The notes under the pieces were generated by a model. That model searched no databases and was not told where the DNA came from. It saw only the letters and a list, made by a program, of their open reading frames with translations. Positions 12,058 to 26,685 of a stretch of DNA of 64,000 nt are shown here, piece by piece. The position numbers were made by a program, and so were the translations under genes. Position 1 is the first letter of the stretch, and the number at the start of each line of letters is the position of its first letter. Source of the DNA: Limonium bicolor (Eukaryota; Streptophyta; Magnoliopsida; Caryophyllales; Plumbaginaceae); contig CM041776.1 in the NCBI GenBank assembly GCA_023374045.1, positions 284,655,873 through 284,719,872 of the forward strand, written 5' to 3'.

Positions 12058-15000
12058 TGTAACACCCCAACTCAATCCAATCGTGGTCTCACAACTTAAC
12101 AGCATATATATGTACACGTCACAGCGGAATTCTTTACACACCAGGACCTTGCCACGGTCTGACTACAGAATATACCGAACATTAGTACAACAACCTTAAC
12201 CAATTACATTTCCTTCTTACAATCCCCTCATATCCATACATCTTACTAACTCAATTGCCATACGAGTGTACATGCACAACTCGTAGGCCACACTTAACCC
12301 ACACGCTTGTACCCCTTCTTACTCTCGCGACGGCCGCCACCTGATGTTCACCTGTGTAGTAAAAACAGCCCCCAAAGGGGGTCAGCACGAATGCTGGTAC
12401 GATCCTCTCATGGCCCCCAAGCTAACGTGGCTACGACGACTAATTGTCGATAGCATGGAGGTTGATTAGATGCACAACATAATAGTAAGTGCAGTAAACA
12501 ACAAACCAACAACGAACAATCAAAGTTCACACACAATGAACGACTTAAATGCGTTCCCTTAGTTAGAGAGTTAATCATTTAACTCCTTAAGTTATGTTTC
12601 CTCTTAACCTTAGTCCATCCTTATCTCACCTCAATCTTAATCTTATCTTAATCTTAGAAACAACCACCCTTTAATAGGGAGTGGATGTAGCTTATCTTAG
12701 TCTTAATAATACAAACCATCCTTTAAAGAGGAATGGTTGCAACTTATCTTAACCTTACCTTAACCTTAATCTCAGTATACAAACCGTTCCTGGAAGGGAA
12801 TGGTTGTAGCTAAATTCGAACCTGGGATTTAGGTGATCCCACCGCACCATCTTAATGCCACCTACTCAGGACGGGAGTCCAGCGTAGCTGAGCCGGCAAC
12901 CGGCCCTAGGCTACAAGTCCAAGACAAGTCCTTAAGCGGAGTCGAATCTGCTATAGATACCGACCCCCTTTCCTTAGCATGCATGACCGGAGATCGGTCC
13001 CGGGTTTCCTCACTCAAGTTCCAGTTAGTAGTAGACTCAAGACCATGTTTGTTGGTTAACCTCTTTCGGTTTGTATCAACCCATATTAGGGAGCATTCCT
13101 TAGTCTCACTCAATTCCTTACTAAACGTTGGTTAGTAAGTTCTCACGATATGTTGTGTTAGTTTTCAAACATCACACAACAATACAACGTTCATAATATT
13201 CCGGTTGCATGCTTTATCTTGTTTAGTGAGCACACAAAAACAAATAACACACAAGCCGAGGGACACCTCGTTAGCAAGCAGGTCACAAGAAGAACTGTAC
13301 CGTTCACCGTTGGTCGTTCGGTTGCTTACTCTCCTCTGGAGTCCAAATTCTCAAACCCTAAAACATTCATTCAATTTTGGGTTGTTAATTACTTTTCCAA
13401 TAAAACTAACTTACTTAACTCACTTAGTCACTAATGATCCCCACTTAACACCACTTAAGTTCTTATAAACTTAATCTTAAGTGAATCACTTCTCCTTATA
13501 ACTTATACTTATTCACCCACTTAATTATCATTGTTACCCACCAAACATGTCTTAAACAACCTTATATCATCATTACATATCAATCCCCACCATTGGATAT
13601 CATTTCCTAACCTTAAACAAAGTTTTTGATCAAAACAGCACCGCGTCCGAACTTGTGTCCGAGCTTACCAAGTTCGGACGCAAGTCGAGACTCAAAAGGG
13701 TGCAACCAGACGTGTGTCCGAACATGTGTCCGAACTTCCCTAAGTTCGGACATGGGTCGAGGAAAAATCAAAGGAAGAATTTCAGGTGTCCGAACATCTA
13801 AGTCCGGACGGTAGTTCGGACTCTAGCCGAGACTCAAAAATTCTAATCGCAACAGGGCATGTCCGAGCTTCCAAATTCGGACGGAAGTTCGGACAGGCCT
13901 GAATATTCATCTTCTACACCCTTAAACACTTATCTCCTTTCTTGCAAAAATGCCCAACTCTTCCACAAGTGTCCCATTATGTCTTAATACCATATAGGCT
14001 CTTAAACTCACCTTAGAACATCCTTTAAACCTCTCCTTAACCATTTTCTCAATCCTTACAAGAATTTCTAACACTTGTTACTTATTTCATTATTTTTTCC
14101 ACATGTAATTTTTCTAAAACTCTAACTATCCAGTGTTTCCTTCCCAATCATATAACTCCTCCTTAACATCATTACATTCCATCTTTGCTTCGTTAAACCT
14201 TCCAAGGTCATCTTGCATGTCCATGCACAATTTCTCTTCTTTTCATTTGTTACTCATCACTCCTAAACTCTTGAGCTTACTTATACATTGCTTCCATTAC
14301 CTTAACACCTTGACATGGTTCTTCATTTACCCTGACCATGTAACACCCTCCTTAGACATTTCCACCTCTTTTATGCATCTTATTCACCACCCTCATGATC
14401 ATACGCTCTTTTACATTCCTAGTCATTTTCCTTAATTTGACAACATTCTCCCACACCTTTCTCTTCCATCACCTAAGTCCACTCATTAACATCTAAACTA
14501 AACCTCATTAGTCCACTACGCATCATCACACTTACACAAACTATCCAAACTCCTCATTGTTTATTCTCTAGTTCATACCTAAATCACTTAAAGCATTATA
14601 CACCTTTCCATCCAAATCTTTGCTCAAGTCTTAGCATTCCTCATCACATGATTTCGGTGTGTTTAATACACCCACCTAGCCTCTAATTCCTCCTAGACAT
14701 CTCTAGGTCATTCTAAACCTCAAGAACTCCTTAGTTAACTCATTTCCACTCAAATTCTTCATAATGACTCCTAGTAATCCTAGGTCATATAATTCACCAC
14801 CATCACCTAAACACTTATTTTCTACTCAAATTTCGCCATAGCTCCTCTAGTATATTCTCATGCCCAAATGCATTGTTTTTCTCACACAATAATCTCGCAC
14901 ACACCAAGTCCTTTCTCATCTTATTTTCTCACCCAAATCAACTTATTCACATCAACTCAATATATTGCAATAATCTTAAATTGCATAGCACTAAGGCTCT

Positions 15001-16604
15001 TAAATGACATGGCTCTTAGGCCCTTAAATAACTTAAACTTAAACACTGAATTTCCCACATATAAAAGCTTTCAACCTGCAAATACACCCATCAATCTCAT
15101 AGTAATTATAATGCTCTTAAAATCCATCTTAAACTTATATCACTAACTCATTCCCATTGGCTCCTTAGTCACAAGTTCACAAGCTTGTTTAAACTCTTCT
15201 TCCTAGGTTATACAACCCATTACCTAATGTAAGCTCTAAGCCACATTGGTACTCATCTAAACTCATTCCTTAAACCTTAAACCACCATTAGGTAAGTAAT
15301 TTACCTTGTTTTCTCAAGCTTATCTTATCTTCCTCCTTAGACCTTCTTCTTGAACGAATATCGGCCACCACTTAAATTCCCCTTGCCAATGTTCTAATCA
15401 ATATTCAATGACTCATATGAGTACTAAACAATACACTAACCTCAAGGAATGAAAACCTAGGTTAGAAATGTGTTCTAAGGCATAAAAGTGGATGATTACC
15501 TTTGAAGTCTCAAAGTAGACTTGGGCATTGAATGAAATAGGACCTCCACTAGTCCTTGGTGAATAAATCAAGCTAGAACAAGGCATAAAAACAAAGCCCC
15601 ATGAGTAGTAATTTTCGGCCATGTGGAAGGAATGGTGGAAACATGGTTTTTCTTACATTTTCTTTACCTTAAGAGAATGGAGAAGCTAATGAGCTCTTCA
15701 AACTTGATTTTCCTCCATCAATGGAGTTTTCTCATGGCACCAAACTTGAGCTTTGAAAGATTTGAAAAGATAGAAAGCTAGAGCTTGAGCTAACTAAGAA
15801 TAATATGTGTTTAGTTTTTGATTTGGAGCTAAAATGAGTAAGTTGTGCCAAAGCAAGGTGGTGGTGCCATGGGTGCTGCTCCTACGTGAATGAAGGGAGG
15901 AAGAAGATGGTGGAACTGTGGGAAGAAGAGAAATGAAGAGAGAGAAGAAGAAAAGGTAGCTTATAAGGTATTTTACTTTAATAAAGCAAATAGTACTCCT
16001 TTTACTTATCTCTTCTTTTCTTCCTTATTTGATGAAGTCTATGGTGACTCATCCTTAGAAAACCGGCCCCCTCATTATAACCAAGATATTTATGGTCTTG
16101 GTTGACCAAATAATTGACTTAAGTTGATTAAAACTTAAACTAGTCACTATTTGGCACTATTCACAAATTAGTGCACATATTTCTGAAATTTTTGATTTCC
16201 CATTGATTTAGGCTTCCTAATGTGATACTAATTAGTACACATGTTGATTAAAGAGTAATGATGGACATTTAGCCACTCAAAACTCAATTCTAAGACAATT
16301 TCTCAAAAAGGTGCTTTAAGGAGTCTTAAAGCACATTTTGTGTTTAAGCTTGTTTTTGAGCTTGGTTTTCTTTGCTAATTGATTTAAAATGTCCCTTAGC
16401 ATATTACTAAAGTCTTAACATGATATTTGGGTAATCACCCAATTCTCTCCAAGCTTAGAGCACGTTTTTGCCCAAATTGCCCTTAAGGCACTTTCTTGTG
16501 TTTTCCTTGGTTTAAATTGTCTACCAATCTTTATAAGGCATATTCTAGCCTTACTACATCATAATCTGATGTTTACTTAGCATAATTAGGTTTGGGGTAT
16601 TTCA
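12058..16604 (-). mobile_element. LTR 2 of the multimer retroelement (4547 bp)
   Basis: It has the same ends as LTR 1. The difference of 17 bases is spread over many small indels (for example an extra TA in the TATATA run near 12107). The palindromic array is at 13645-13895. Purine tract and internal domain 2 follow at 16605, so this LTR serves both neighbouring units. Confidence 0.92.
13645..13895. repeat. Palindrome-rich tandem array in LTR 2
   Basis: Copy of the 3833-4082 array: four units of about 72 bp with facing GTCCGA and TTCGGAC motifs, nearly unchanged. Confidence 0.85.
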
Positions 16605-19600
16605 ATCTACCCCCCTTAAAAGAACTTTGTCCCCAAAGTTCCCATGCATCTTATTTCATTAGAATACATGTCTTACCTCATTCCTTTGATCATATAGATC
16701 ATACTTATGTATAATTAATCTCATTGGATCCTTAGGTCCTCCATATGCTTATTCTTAAATATCACACAACATGCTTACGCATGTATAGCACTCAAAATTC
16801 TCTTTGTTTCTTTTGATGATTAAAACATTCACATAATTTCCAACGTATTCTCCCATGTCACCGGTCCGTAGACAATGGCTCATTCGTCCTCGTCACCATG
16901 GGCCAGAATACAAAACACTCTGCTCTCCCCATGTCACCGGTCCGAAGACAAAGGCTCGTGCGTCCTCGACTTCATGGGCGAGACTCAGTAAAAAGGTAAT
17001 CCTTTTTACGAGGTCATGTGAGGAATAATTCCTCTAATTAAAAATACAATCAACTCCAATTTCATTTTATCCTAAGGCCTCTATCCATAGTGTGATTTAG
17101 TTGTGACCACTGGTAGGGAGTTTCAGGAATCATCCAACCCTGATGTGATCAGCATCAGTGTAGAACTATCCTTCCACCCCAATTTGTGTTCGGTTTCCCT
17201 TGATCCCTAGAAAATCAAGTTCCACCTCCCACGTCATTTTCAAACATCCAAATAATTCACTCTATCCAATTTTCTATTTTTTTTAGTTCTTCTAATCATA
17301 ATCAATACATCTCCAAAGTGTGGACTCAGTCCATCGAAACATTCCCGATTCATCTCTTAGTAATTACCTCAAGACTAAATTCCTACTAAGTTCTATAACT
17401 GTCCCATACCAATTCTCACCATCTTATATCTCATAACATTACTATCTTCTTCCTCATGCTCATGTCAAATTGTATCTCATAATGTTATCTTATTCTTATC
17501 TCACACATAGTCTCATATCGACTCATACCTCATATATTCTTATTTCTTAAGTCTCCTTAATCCTCTTCCTTAATTCTCTTAACTTGTACTCACACCGGAG
17601 TTAACAAGATAGATACTTAATATGTATGATATTCACATCTTCTGTGTGCAATAACCATGATTTATCTCAAAATGTTTATGTAAAACATATTCTCAAATTA
17701 TTTTGTGCTATGCACACCGTAGTTTATGTACTCAGTACACAAACATAGGCTAAGCGGTTTTCGCTCTACCCCCCTTAAAATGGATTACGCCCACGTAATC
17801 AACACCACATCATTCTTGAACATAGGTTCAAGATGTCTAATTCTCACCAAGCATTCTAGCTTCCATGTCATCTATCTCACTTATTATTCGATCAGAAATG
17901 ACTTAGTCTCTGTATCGAAGATTCTTACGGTACTTATACCGTTTTCTTAACTTAGTTTGGTATAATCTCAAAGGTAGTGATCTGCTAGCTTCCGCTGCAC
18001 AACTCTGATGGTCTTAGGCTGAACTACTTTTCTTATTCTTCATAGTATTGTATATCCTCATCCTGTATGCTTATGATTTAGTACTAAAGGTCTCTTAATG
18101 GACACGTGTTATCTTTATATATATACACGGCCTTGATAAGTTGTAGCTTGTCTATCCAGTCTCTCTGGGGATCTAATGTTCATAATCTTAGCGTTCTTTT
18201 AAGTGTCTAAATCGTTCTTTCCAACTAACCTTTGGTCTGAGGATGATTCTTAATCCGAAACTACTGTTTAGTGCTTTTTGCACTTTACAGTTTTAATCTT
18301 ATTCATCTTAAGACATGTCCTATGTCTGTACTTAACAATCCGTGCTCTCCGCACTTCATAGTCCTTATTATTTGTTCTCTGATTCCCTTGCATTGCTGGT
18401 TCAACTGAATTCTTCTCTTCGACTGTTTGTGGTAGTAGCTGCTATTGTCTGGTCTTGCGTCGTTGTCCGTGGTACGGAGTCGACTACTTCCCGTGTTCCT
18501 TACACCACTCGTCTACATGCATGGGGTACCTTACTGGTACATTACTACTTACCCAACTTACCCATAAATGAGCGTGTCAGGCCTGCAAGCCCCTGTGGGG
18601 TGTAGTCGTCCCACGTCTCGTTTTAGTAAACTCATAGTGTCCGTCACACGTTTAGCTATTGCTAATTACGAAGTATTCTGTTGTCGATCTCCTCTTTCAT
18701 CGTTCCATAATAACATTTATTGTTCTTCTTGAAGTTAATCAAGGGAAGTCCATTTACTGTGTTCTTGGGTATGGTATGCTCTAGCTCCTTTTTGTATTCC
18801 GTATCGATTTTATTTCTTAGTAGCTTAGGTCTCTTTCCATAGAGCCTCTTATCTTCTTTCTCATATTCATTCTATTAGGAATGCACTTCCAGTTCCTTAA
18901 GGAATGGGTAGTGTGCTTCCTGTGAAATCTTACCTAACTAGGTCCAGACTACTGGCACCAATGCACTGTCGTCTACCATCTTATTTCCTTACTTATGCTG
19001 GTCTTAACTCATAAATCTAATTGCCTCAGTGTCAATATTTGACGGCTCATACCTAACGTCGCTTTACCGCGCACCACGACTTAATTCCCCTTATATAACT
19101 ATTGTACTCACGACCACTACTACCGTGGTAGTTGGCCTTTACCATGTTGCCCATTAATGGTGCAACCTCTTATTCACTTATTCGCATGTCTTACCTTATA
19201 CTCAATCCCTTCTCGGTGTAAACACACTGGGAGTTCTCTCATTCCAGTGTATGGCGGTTGCCGTACCGTGTTGTAAAATAGTTGATCCTCAATACGAAGG
19301 TGTTCTGTTCCAATCTCAGATTCGTAAGTAGGCTAATTTCTCTCGCTTTCTTTCATCCTTATGACGTTATCTACCATATAATTATACCGGTTACTGAAGA
19401 AGTCATCCACTGAATCACAAGCTCTTCTGAGCATTGATTACTTGACGTGTCATAATGTGCAATCTCAATGTTTATCTCTGGCCATTACTAATTCTTACAT
19501 CCTGGGTGTTGGATATGGGGTCTATCTGTGCAACCTTCCTTATTACTCAAGTGTATCTGGTATGTTCTAAGGTAATCTCAAGGTTCATAGTTTCCATTCT

Positions 19601-21886
19601 CTAACAAAAGCGTATTGCATCTCTAATAAGTGAAAACCCTTTTGAGGGGTTCATTCCCACTCATGGCCTCACAACAAGGAGAGGTATCCCCACCCTAAAA
19701 GGCATGGTTCGTTCTCTGCCCCAATCCTTAGCATTATCTCAATATTCTCTTTGGTACCCTTTCTTGGTAATGTTCTTCCCAATCTAAGTTATAGGTTTGG
19801 TAACCGTTCATATCTACGAATTGTAGTTCCTTCGTGGCTTAAACAAGCTCTCTTATAACTTACTGCGCCTCGGGCTCTGATGCGGTTAACATCCTTGGCT
19901 CGTAGGCTCTTAGTGCTTAATGTCTCAGTTCATTACTTATATTCCTACTCATCCGTAGGTCATCCTGATAGGTTCTGATCCTTTGAACACTATCCACCGT
20001 TAGGTTACATACTAAATGTAGTATTGGGTTTCATGGTAAGTCGCTGCATCCTGCTTCCTGCTATGGAAGTTTATTCAGGTATTCTGAGGTTACTTAGTGT
20101 CTTTGACAATACTGTCGTTTTATTAGACCTATGTCTTTTAGCAAATAGGGATAAGTTCGTATTAGGCGTTTGCCTTAAGGTGTCCAAGTTGGATATCATC
20201 CGGTCATCTTATACTTCTATCTCAACGCTTCGTTCAACTTCCGTTGACTATGCCACCCGTTGATGATCAATCATACTTGGGTGTTAATGAGTTAAACAAA
20301 CAGTATTAACTGTCATTCATCAGTTGTTCGGCTCGACTATGCCCGCTCTGTGGGGGTAGTCCTCTGAGCTTTCCTTTTTCGGGATTGTACGACTTTAATC
20401 CTTAGTAGGTTATATAGCTTACGTTTATTTCTTTTATCCTTGTTTTCTGGGTTTTCCAACATCTTCATTGAAGAATGTTGTTATCGGTATTCTTAATGGT
20501 CACCCTGGGAGTCTTATCCAGTTTTCGTTGGAATTCGTTGCTTCAACAGTCTCAATAGTATCTTATAATACATCCCTTGTATGTTATTGCTTACATAGTG
20601 TTTTGCTCGGATTCTAAGCGATCTCTTAGGTTTTCTCCTTGGAGTTCGGGATTGTGTTCTTACCGTACTGTCGGTTGTTGTTGTAGTGGGTTATACAGTT
20701 GCTAATATTTATATGGTTTAATACTTTGTCCAAGTTCCGCTCCCGGCTGACTGGTGTGTCACCTCATCTCATCATGGTCAGGCCGTCGGGCCTTTCCAAG
20801 GTCTTATTCTTCAGTTCTTATGGATTTACAATCCGGTATTAATATGTGTTACAACTGTAGCGTTCTTCTTTTTTGCCATGATGGCTTTCCGTGTCGCTTA
20901 ACCGTGGTAGCACTTGCTATGGCAAGTGCGCCATGCAGGATGGGCTATTGGTACTAGGTACTTTGGTAGTGATACTTCCTTCTAATTTCCATGTAATTGG
21001 TAGTCCTTGGGACTCCTTCGATAATCTCTTATTTTGGATAACTGACCATCCGGCAGTTTCCTTGTTGTTTGGCAGTACTGTCATTTATCAGGGCGTTCCT
21101 CTTTCTGAGGGAACCCCTTAATATTTTCTTATGTCTTAGTCCTCGCTCCTGTCTCCACACATTTTGTTGTGGTTACTAAGTAATGATTCTCCTTTAGGCA
21201 CTACATCGTAGTCCTATTTCGGTATACAATTGTATGAGTTTCTACCGTCGTCCGCATTATGTCGGCCAGGTTTTGTAACCTTCCTCATTGTATGGGGTTT
21301 GGAGTTCTCGGTTCTTAACTGGACTTTCCAGTAATCTTATCCCTCAAGCTTGTATTATCCCATTGCCATGCTCATTCGGACCACTGTCCGGTACTCATGT
21401 CTCTTATCATTTCCTTATCCATTGCACTCGTAGTGCTTTTCTTATCATTAATGTTGCGGTGTAACTCGACTGCGTAGCATGTCGACCCATGTTGCCTGTA
21501 ATTACCGTTCCCTTACTGGTAGAATTCCCTTGATAGCGCCTGTTTCACCGCTGCGCCTCAGTTAAAACGTTCAAGTTCTCATAAACTGTTGCTCAACAAG
21601 ATGTTTCCCGTATTGCTTACTGTTAGCTAACTGCCAGATCGGTTTTTTTTTTCCGAGTAGGAGAAGGCTTTCTTCTCTCTGGCGTTTGTTTCACACATTC
21701 AGGGTTAGGGATGTGGAGGGCGGGTCTAGGTACTATGGATATCCGGTAAACACCGGGGAGTCCTGACTAACGCACCTCTCACTCTACCTCTTAACCCTTA
21801 ACCCATAACTCAATCTCAACCTCAATATTCTCCTAAGTTCGGTATTTCTTGTCTTCAGAGCGTAACTACGCTCTGATACCACTTTT
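16605..21886 (-). mobile_element. Internal domain 2 of the multimer retroelement (5282 bp)
   Basis: Collinear with internal domain 1, with purine tract at 16605-16619 and primer site at 21870-21881. It has no recognisable gag or pol. Small differences from domain 1 are substitutions and 1-2 base indels, for example TGGTATAA against TGGTCTAA near 17960. Internal promoters, if any, cannot be read from the sequence. Confidence 0.85.
21870..21881 (-). other. Primer binding site (initiator Met-tRNA), third copy
   Basis: Same 12-base site and same inverted repeat as at 2245 and 12041. It serves the outermost 5' LTR. Confidence 0.92.
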
Positions 21887-24800
21887 TGTAACACCCCAAC
21901 TCAATCCAATCGTGGTCTCACAACTTAATAGCATATATATGTACACGTCACAGCGGAATTCTTTACACACACAGGGACCTTGCCACGGTCTGACTACAGA
22001 ATATACCGAACATTAGTACAACAACCTTAACCAATTACATTTCCTTCTTACAATCCCCTCATATCCTATACATCTTACTAACTCAATTGCCATACGAGTG
22101 TACATGCACAACTCGTAGGCCACACTTAACCCATCACGCTTGTACCCCTTCTTACTCTCGCGACGGCCGCCACCTGATGTTCACTTGTGTAGTAAAAACA
22201 GCCCCCAAAGGGGGTCAGCACGAATGCTGGTACGATCCTCTCATGGCCCCCAAGCTAACGTGGCTACGACGACTAATTGTCGATAGCATGGAGGTTGATT
22301 AGATGCACAACATAATAGTAAGTGCAGTGAACAACAAACCAACAATGAACAATCAAAGTTCACACACAATGAACGACTTAAATGCGTTCCCTTAGTTAGA
22401 GAGTTAATCATTTAACTCCTTAAGTTATGTTTCCTCTTAACCTTAGTCCATCCTTATCTCACCTCAATCTTAATCTTATCTTAATCTTAGAAACAACCAC
22501 CCTTTAATAGGGAGTGGATGTAGCTTATCTTAGTCTTAATAATACAAACCATCCTTTAAAGAGGAATGGTTGCAACTTATCTTAACCTTACCTTAACCTT
22601 AATCTCAACTTAATCTCAGTATACAAACCGTTCCTGGAAGGGAATGGTTGTAACTTAATTCGAACCTGGGATTTAGGTGATCCCACCGCACCATCTTAAT
22701 GCCACCTACTCTGGACGGGAGTCCAGCGTAGCTGAGCCGGCAACCGGCCCTAGGCTACAAGTCCAAAGACAAGTCCTTAATCGGGAGTCGAATCTGCTAT
22801 AGATACCGACCCCCTTTCCTTAGCATGCATGACCGGAGATCGGTCCCGGGTTTCCTCACTCAAGTTCCAGTTAGTAGTAGACTCAAGACCATGTTTGTTT
22901 TTAATACCCCGGATCTAAAAATGGTGATTAAATTACTCTAATAAAATTATTAAGGGCCTAATGGTGCCTAAAGAGTATTGGTAAAAAGAATAAAACCAAA
23001 AGAAAAGAGAAAACGCTTGAAAAGCGAAAAACGCTAAAATGCGCGTTAAATGAGTATAAGAGATATATGATCTCGAGAGGGTCCGAGATGGATTCCTAAG
23101 GCTTAGTTAGGCCTAATTAGTATACGGGAATGATTCCCGAAGAAAACGGATCCAAATAATGGATTAAAACGCTAATTAAGCATAAAAGCACGTTTTTCGA
23201 GAAAACCCGAAAACGCAACTTTAAGTGGTCAAACGGACCCGTAAAAATTATAGTTGATTAAATAACTATAATTAAGTATTAATGGAAGCTTAATAACCAT
23301 TAAAATTAATTAAACGAGAAAATTCCGGAAAACGGACCCGGTAAATGAATAGTGACTAAACCGGGAGACGAAACGCGTTAAATTCGAAAAGACGAAAAAC
23401 GACCCGGGCTATTAATTAATGTGGGCCGGTTTTAATTAATATGTATACACTTATTAATAGCTTACTAGCTATTAAGTAATAAGAGGACAAATAAGTAATA
23501 AAGCAAATAGTATAAAGTAAGAAGTGAAATAAAAAAAAAACATACCACTCACCTTCTATTCTTCATTCACGATTCACTCCAGAACTTTGCAACTTCTCCT
23601 TCTTCCTCTGTACGCGCGATTCCACACAGCACAACACCTCCATCTTCAATCTCCTCTAACTTGCTCATTCCTCCACCAAATCACACGAAATTGGTACCGT
23701 TGAACTCCTCTCGGTGAGAGCTTCGATTTCCACCCAACAAAGTTTCGATTCCTCCACCTTCATCTCCATTGACGTTGGAGCTTTTGAAGTTTGAAGAGTT
23801 GATTTCAACCCTTCTTCTCTTCCTTAATGCCTTGAGGTATTAATAAGTAAGTATTGAGATCACTTTAAGCTTGTTCTTCCATTTGTGAGATTATTTTCTC
23901 TCACGTTGAAAACCCTCCTCATTTCAGCCGATCCGCACGTTTTTGTGGGGGTTTGGAAACTGCTCCATTTGATTGTCAAGCTACTCATTTGGGTTCTCTA
24001 AGGTAAAACCTAGATTTAAGTTTGAAAACTAGCACTTAATATATACATTAGGTTTTGTGGAGGAAAAATAAATTGATGGTTGAATGTGTGTAATGGGCGG
24101 TGATTGTAGTTGGCAATCAATAGCCCTTGTGTGGTGAGGAAAACGAAGAGAAAGGGAGAGCAAGAGAAAGAGGAGGAAGAGAAAGAAAACAAAAACAAAC
24201 AAGGTAAAAACTCACCTTGAGTTAGTTTATCTTCTTGCAAAACAGATTTTTGTAAGTGGTGTGGATGACCTTGTATTAGTGTAGTTGAGATACTACAATT
24301 TAATGATGAATGAAGCTGTTTTAATGTTGCTTAAGTGTGGGAATTAAGCTTGAGTCTAAACTAATACATATGTGTGAACAAGTGGGATTTTTATGTGTTG
24401 TTTATGTTTAAACCAAACAGGGGAGAAGAAGTGTTTGTGAACATGTTTAGTGTGGTGAAAATGCTTAGTAAAGCAAGCAAGTGCTGTCAAATTTTACTTG
24501 GAAACCAAGGGTGATTAAGAGTGTGAAACCTAGGAAAAACTAGGCATGTTTCGAATATGAAAGTGAGTGATAAATCACTTGGAATTTGGAAGAATAAGAG
24601 AAGGGTGCTTGGAGTAGAACTGGAGGGGAAAATAATGTCATTTTGGTGCTAGGAATGACATTAGTAAGTGAGTTTTGAAGGGTTTAAAGAAGAGACCCAA
24701 ATCTGTTGCAAATCTGATAGAAAAGCAAGTGGAAAACTAGTTTCTAAGTGTAAATAACTTAAGAGAAATTAACTAGATTGGTGAGTGTACTTGATGCTTA

Positions 24801-24934
24801 GTTTAAGGTGATTAAGAAGGGTATTTAAGTGCTTAATCATGTGGATTTAAGGTGGGGAAGATTGGATAATTAAAGGACTAAGAGATAACCTGTAACAGAG
24901 ATAGAAAATGCCAATTCTGCAAAACCTGTAGCAG

Positions 24935-25262
24935 GGTCCGGGACTTAGGTCCAGGACCAAGTCCCGGACCACCCCTATTTTACCCCCCGAGAGTTGTTTG
25001 TTTGTTTGGTCCGGGTCTTAACCCCATGTCCAAGTCCCGGACCATGTACACTTTTCCACCCGAGAATTCCCTGCTTTGTTGGTCCGGGTCCTAGTCCCAT
25101 GCCCAAGTCCCGGACCATATACAATTTTCTAGCCGAGAGTACACACCCATATTGGTCCGGGACTTGGCCTAGGTACAAGGTCCCGGACCATGCATTATTT
25201 TTGGCCGAGAGTTAGTTTTGTGATTGGTCCGGGACTTAGGGTATGGACCAAGTCCCGGACCA
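24935..25262. repeat. Palindrome-rich tandem array, 5 x about 73 bp, in the solo LTR
   Basis: GGTCCGGG starts units at 24935, 25008, 25081, 25154 and 25226, a very regular 72-73 base spacing. Each unit is a hairpin-capable pair, GGTCCGGGACTT facing AAGTCCCGGACC, about 20 bases apart. Four of the units are followed by CCGAGAGT or CCGAGAAT in the spacer. Period and architecture resemble the 72-bp array of the host LTR although the sequence differs. Confidence 0.9.
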
Positions 25263-26510
25263 CCCCCAGAAACCTACAGAGAGTGTTTTAAAGGGTTTAA
25301 ATGATGGGGGTTTGAATGTTAATGATGTTATAAGATGTTAAGGCCTTGTTTGGTGACATGTAAAGGCCCTAGGAAGTGTGATAAAGCGTTAGAAGTGAGA
25401 AGTGAGAACTCAAATTGACAAGAGTAAAACCGAGTTAATGGGATAACGGGGTAAATACGGGAATAGCATTTTATTATGTACCGTATGAGTTTAGTGTTAA
25501 CAATAATGTTTGAAACATTATCAGAGAGTCGTGCGTGACCCGAGCATGGTGAGATGCCACGGTAAAGTAAAAACCCCGGTGAAAGGTATGATTTTCTCAT
25601 GCCCCGTATGCTAACCGAGTTACTCTGATTGTGTGTTTGTTTGCCGGCTTAAGCAAGATTAAAGCATGAAAATAATCCCTTGTTTGATTATCTATGCCTT
25701 GATGTATGTTGTATGAACTAACATACTTGTATGCCGGTGTGGTCTAACATAGTGCATAGACCGACTCATAGAGAGTAGTGATCGACTAGAAACCCGTAGA
25801 TCGGGTAGTCTCATGATCAATGGTGATTTGCAAACACACACAAGCTATCGATTAAAGTATAACGATAACGCAAACTTATGAACTCCCTAGAACGTGAGGA
25901 GATGTACGGGTTGAGTAAATACCCGATAACGGTTAGAAAACCTTATTGAAACAATCCACGAAATAAATATGAGTGGAAGATAAAAATGAACCTCCATCGA
26001 GAGGATTGAAGTTAGTCCAATAATGTGAACTTATAAGGAAGGTAAAAGAGACCTAGGGGATTAGTAACTCCCTTGAGACATGGTCGACCTCCTATAAGAG
26101 GGTTTACCCGGTATAAGAATAAAACCGAAAGTATGAGTATATGTATTGTAAAGGTAACTCTTAAAACCTAAGATTAACCAAACTTGAGTAATGTTCCCTA
26201 AGTCATTAGAAACATCGAGAATGATGCTTCTAGACTAATATACATGATATAAATTATAACTCCGAGAGAGGAGTATATGGGAATGTGAGTAGTCCGAGAG
26301 TAGTCGGACCTATGTAAAAAGAGTTAGGAACTAAGAGAGAGTTCCGGGAGCTAGTTGAACCTTCCCACCATGCTAGACCCAGAGTAGGGTCGAAACCGGG
26401 GAAGTAAGACTATGCTCGAGAGCCATGAGTTTTGGCTTGAGTATGTATTAAGAGTAACAAGCGTGACGTAGGAGACCTGTAGTGTCTCGAGAATCTACAA
26501 GAGCTTGAGT

Positions 26511-26685
26511 ATGAATAACCCAAGAGAGTGGGTGAGTTAACGAGTATAAATAACCCGAGAGAAAGGGGTGAGTATATGTATGAGTAACCCGAGAGTATGG
26601 GTAAGTATAAGAATGAGTAGCCCAAGAGAATGGGCGTGTATACGAATAAGTAACCCGAGAGAGCGGGTGAGGTATTGAATAAGTA
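26511..26685. repeat. Tandem mini-hairpin array, about 5 units of 33-37 bp
   Basis: The motif TAACCCGAGAG-n-GGGT or its variants (ACCCAAGAG, GCCCAAGAG) recurs five times, followed by AGTATA and GAATGAG-type spacers. CCC and GGG face each other in every unit, and changes are partly compensatory: the GCCC unit is paired with GGGC. Single AACCCGAGAG-like motifs are scattered elsewhere in this LTR. Confidence 0.75.
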
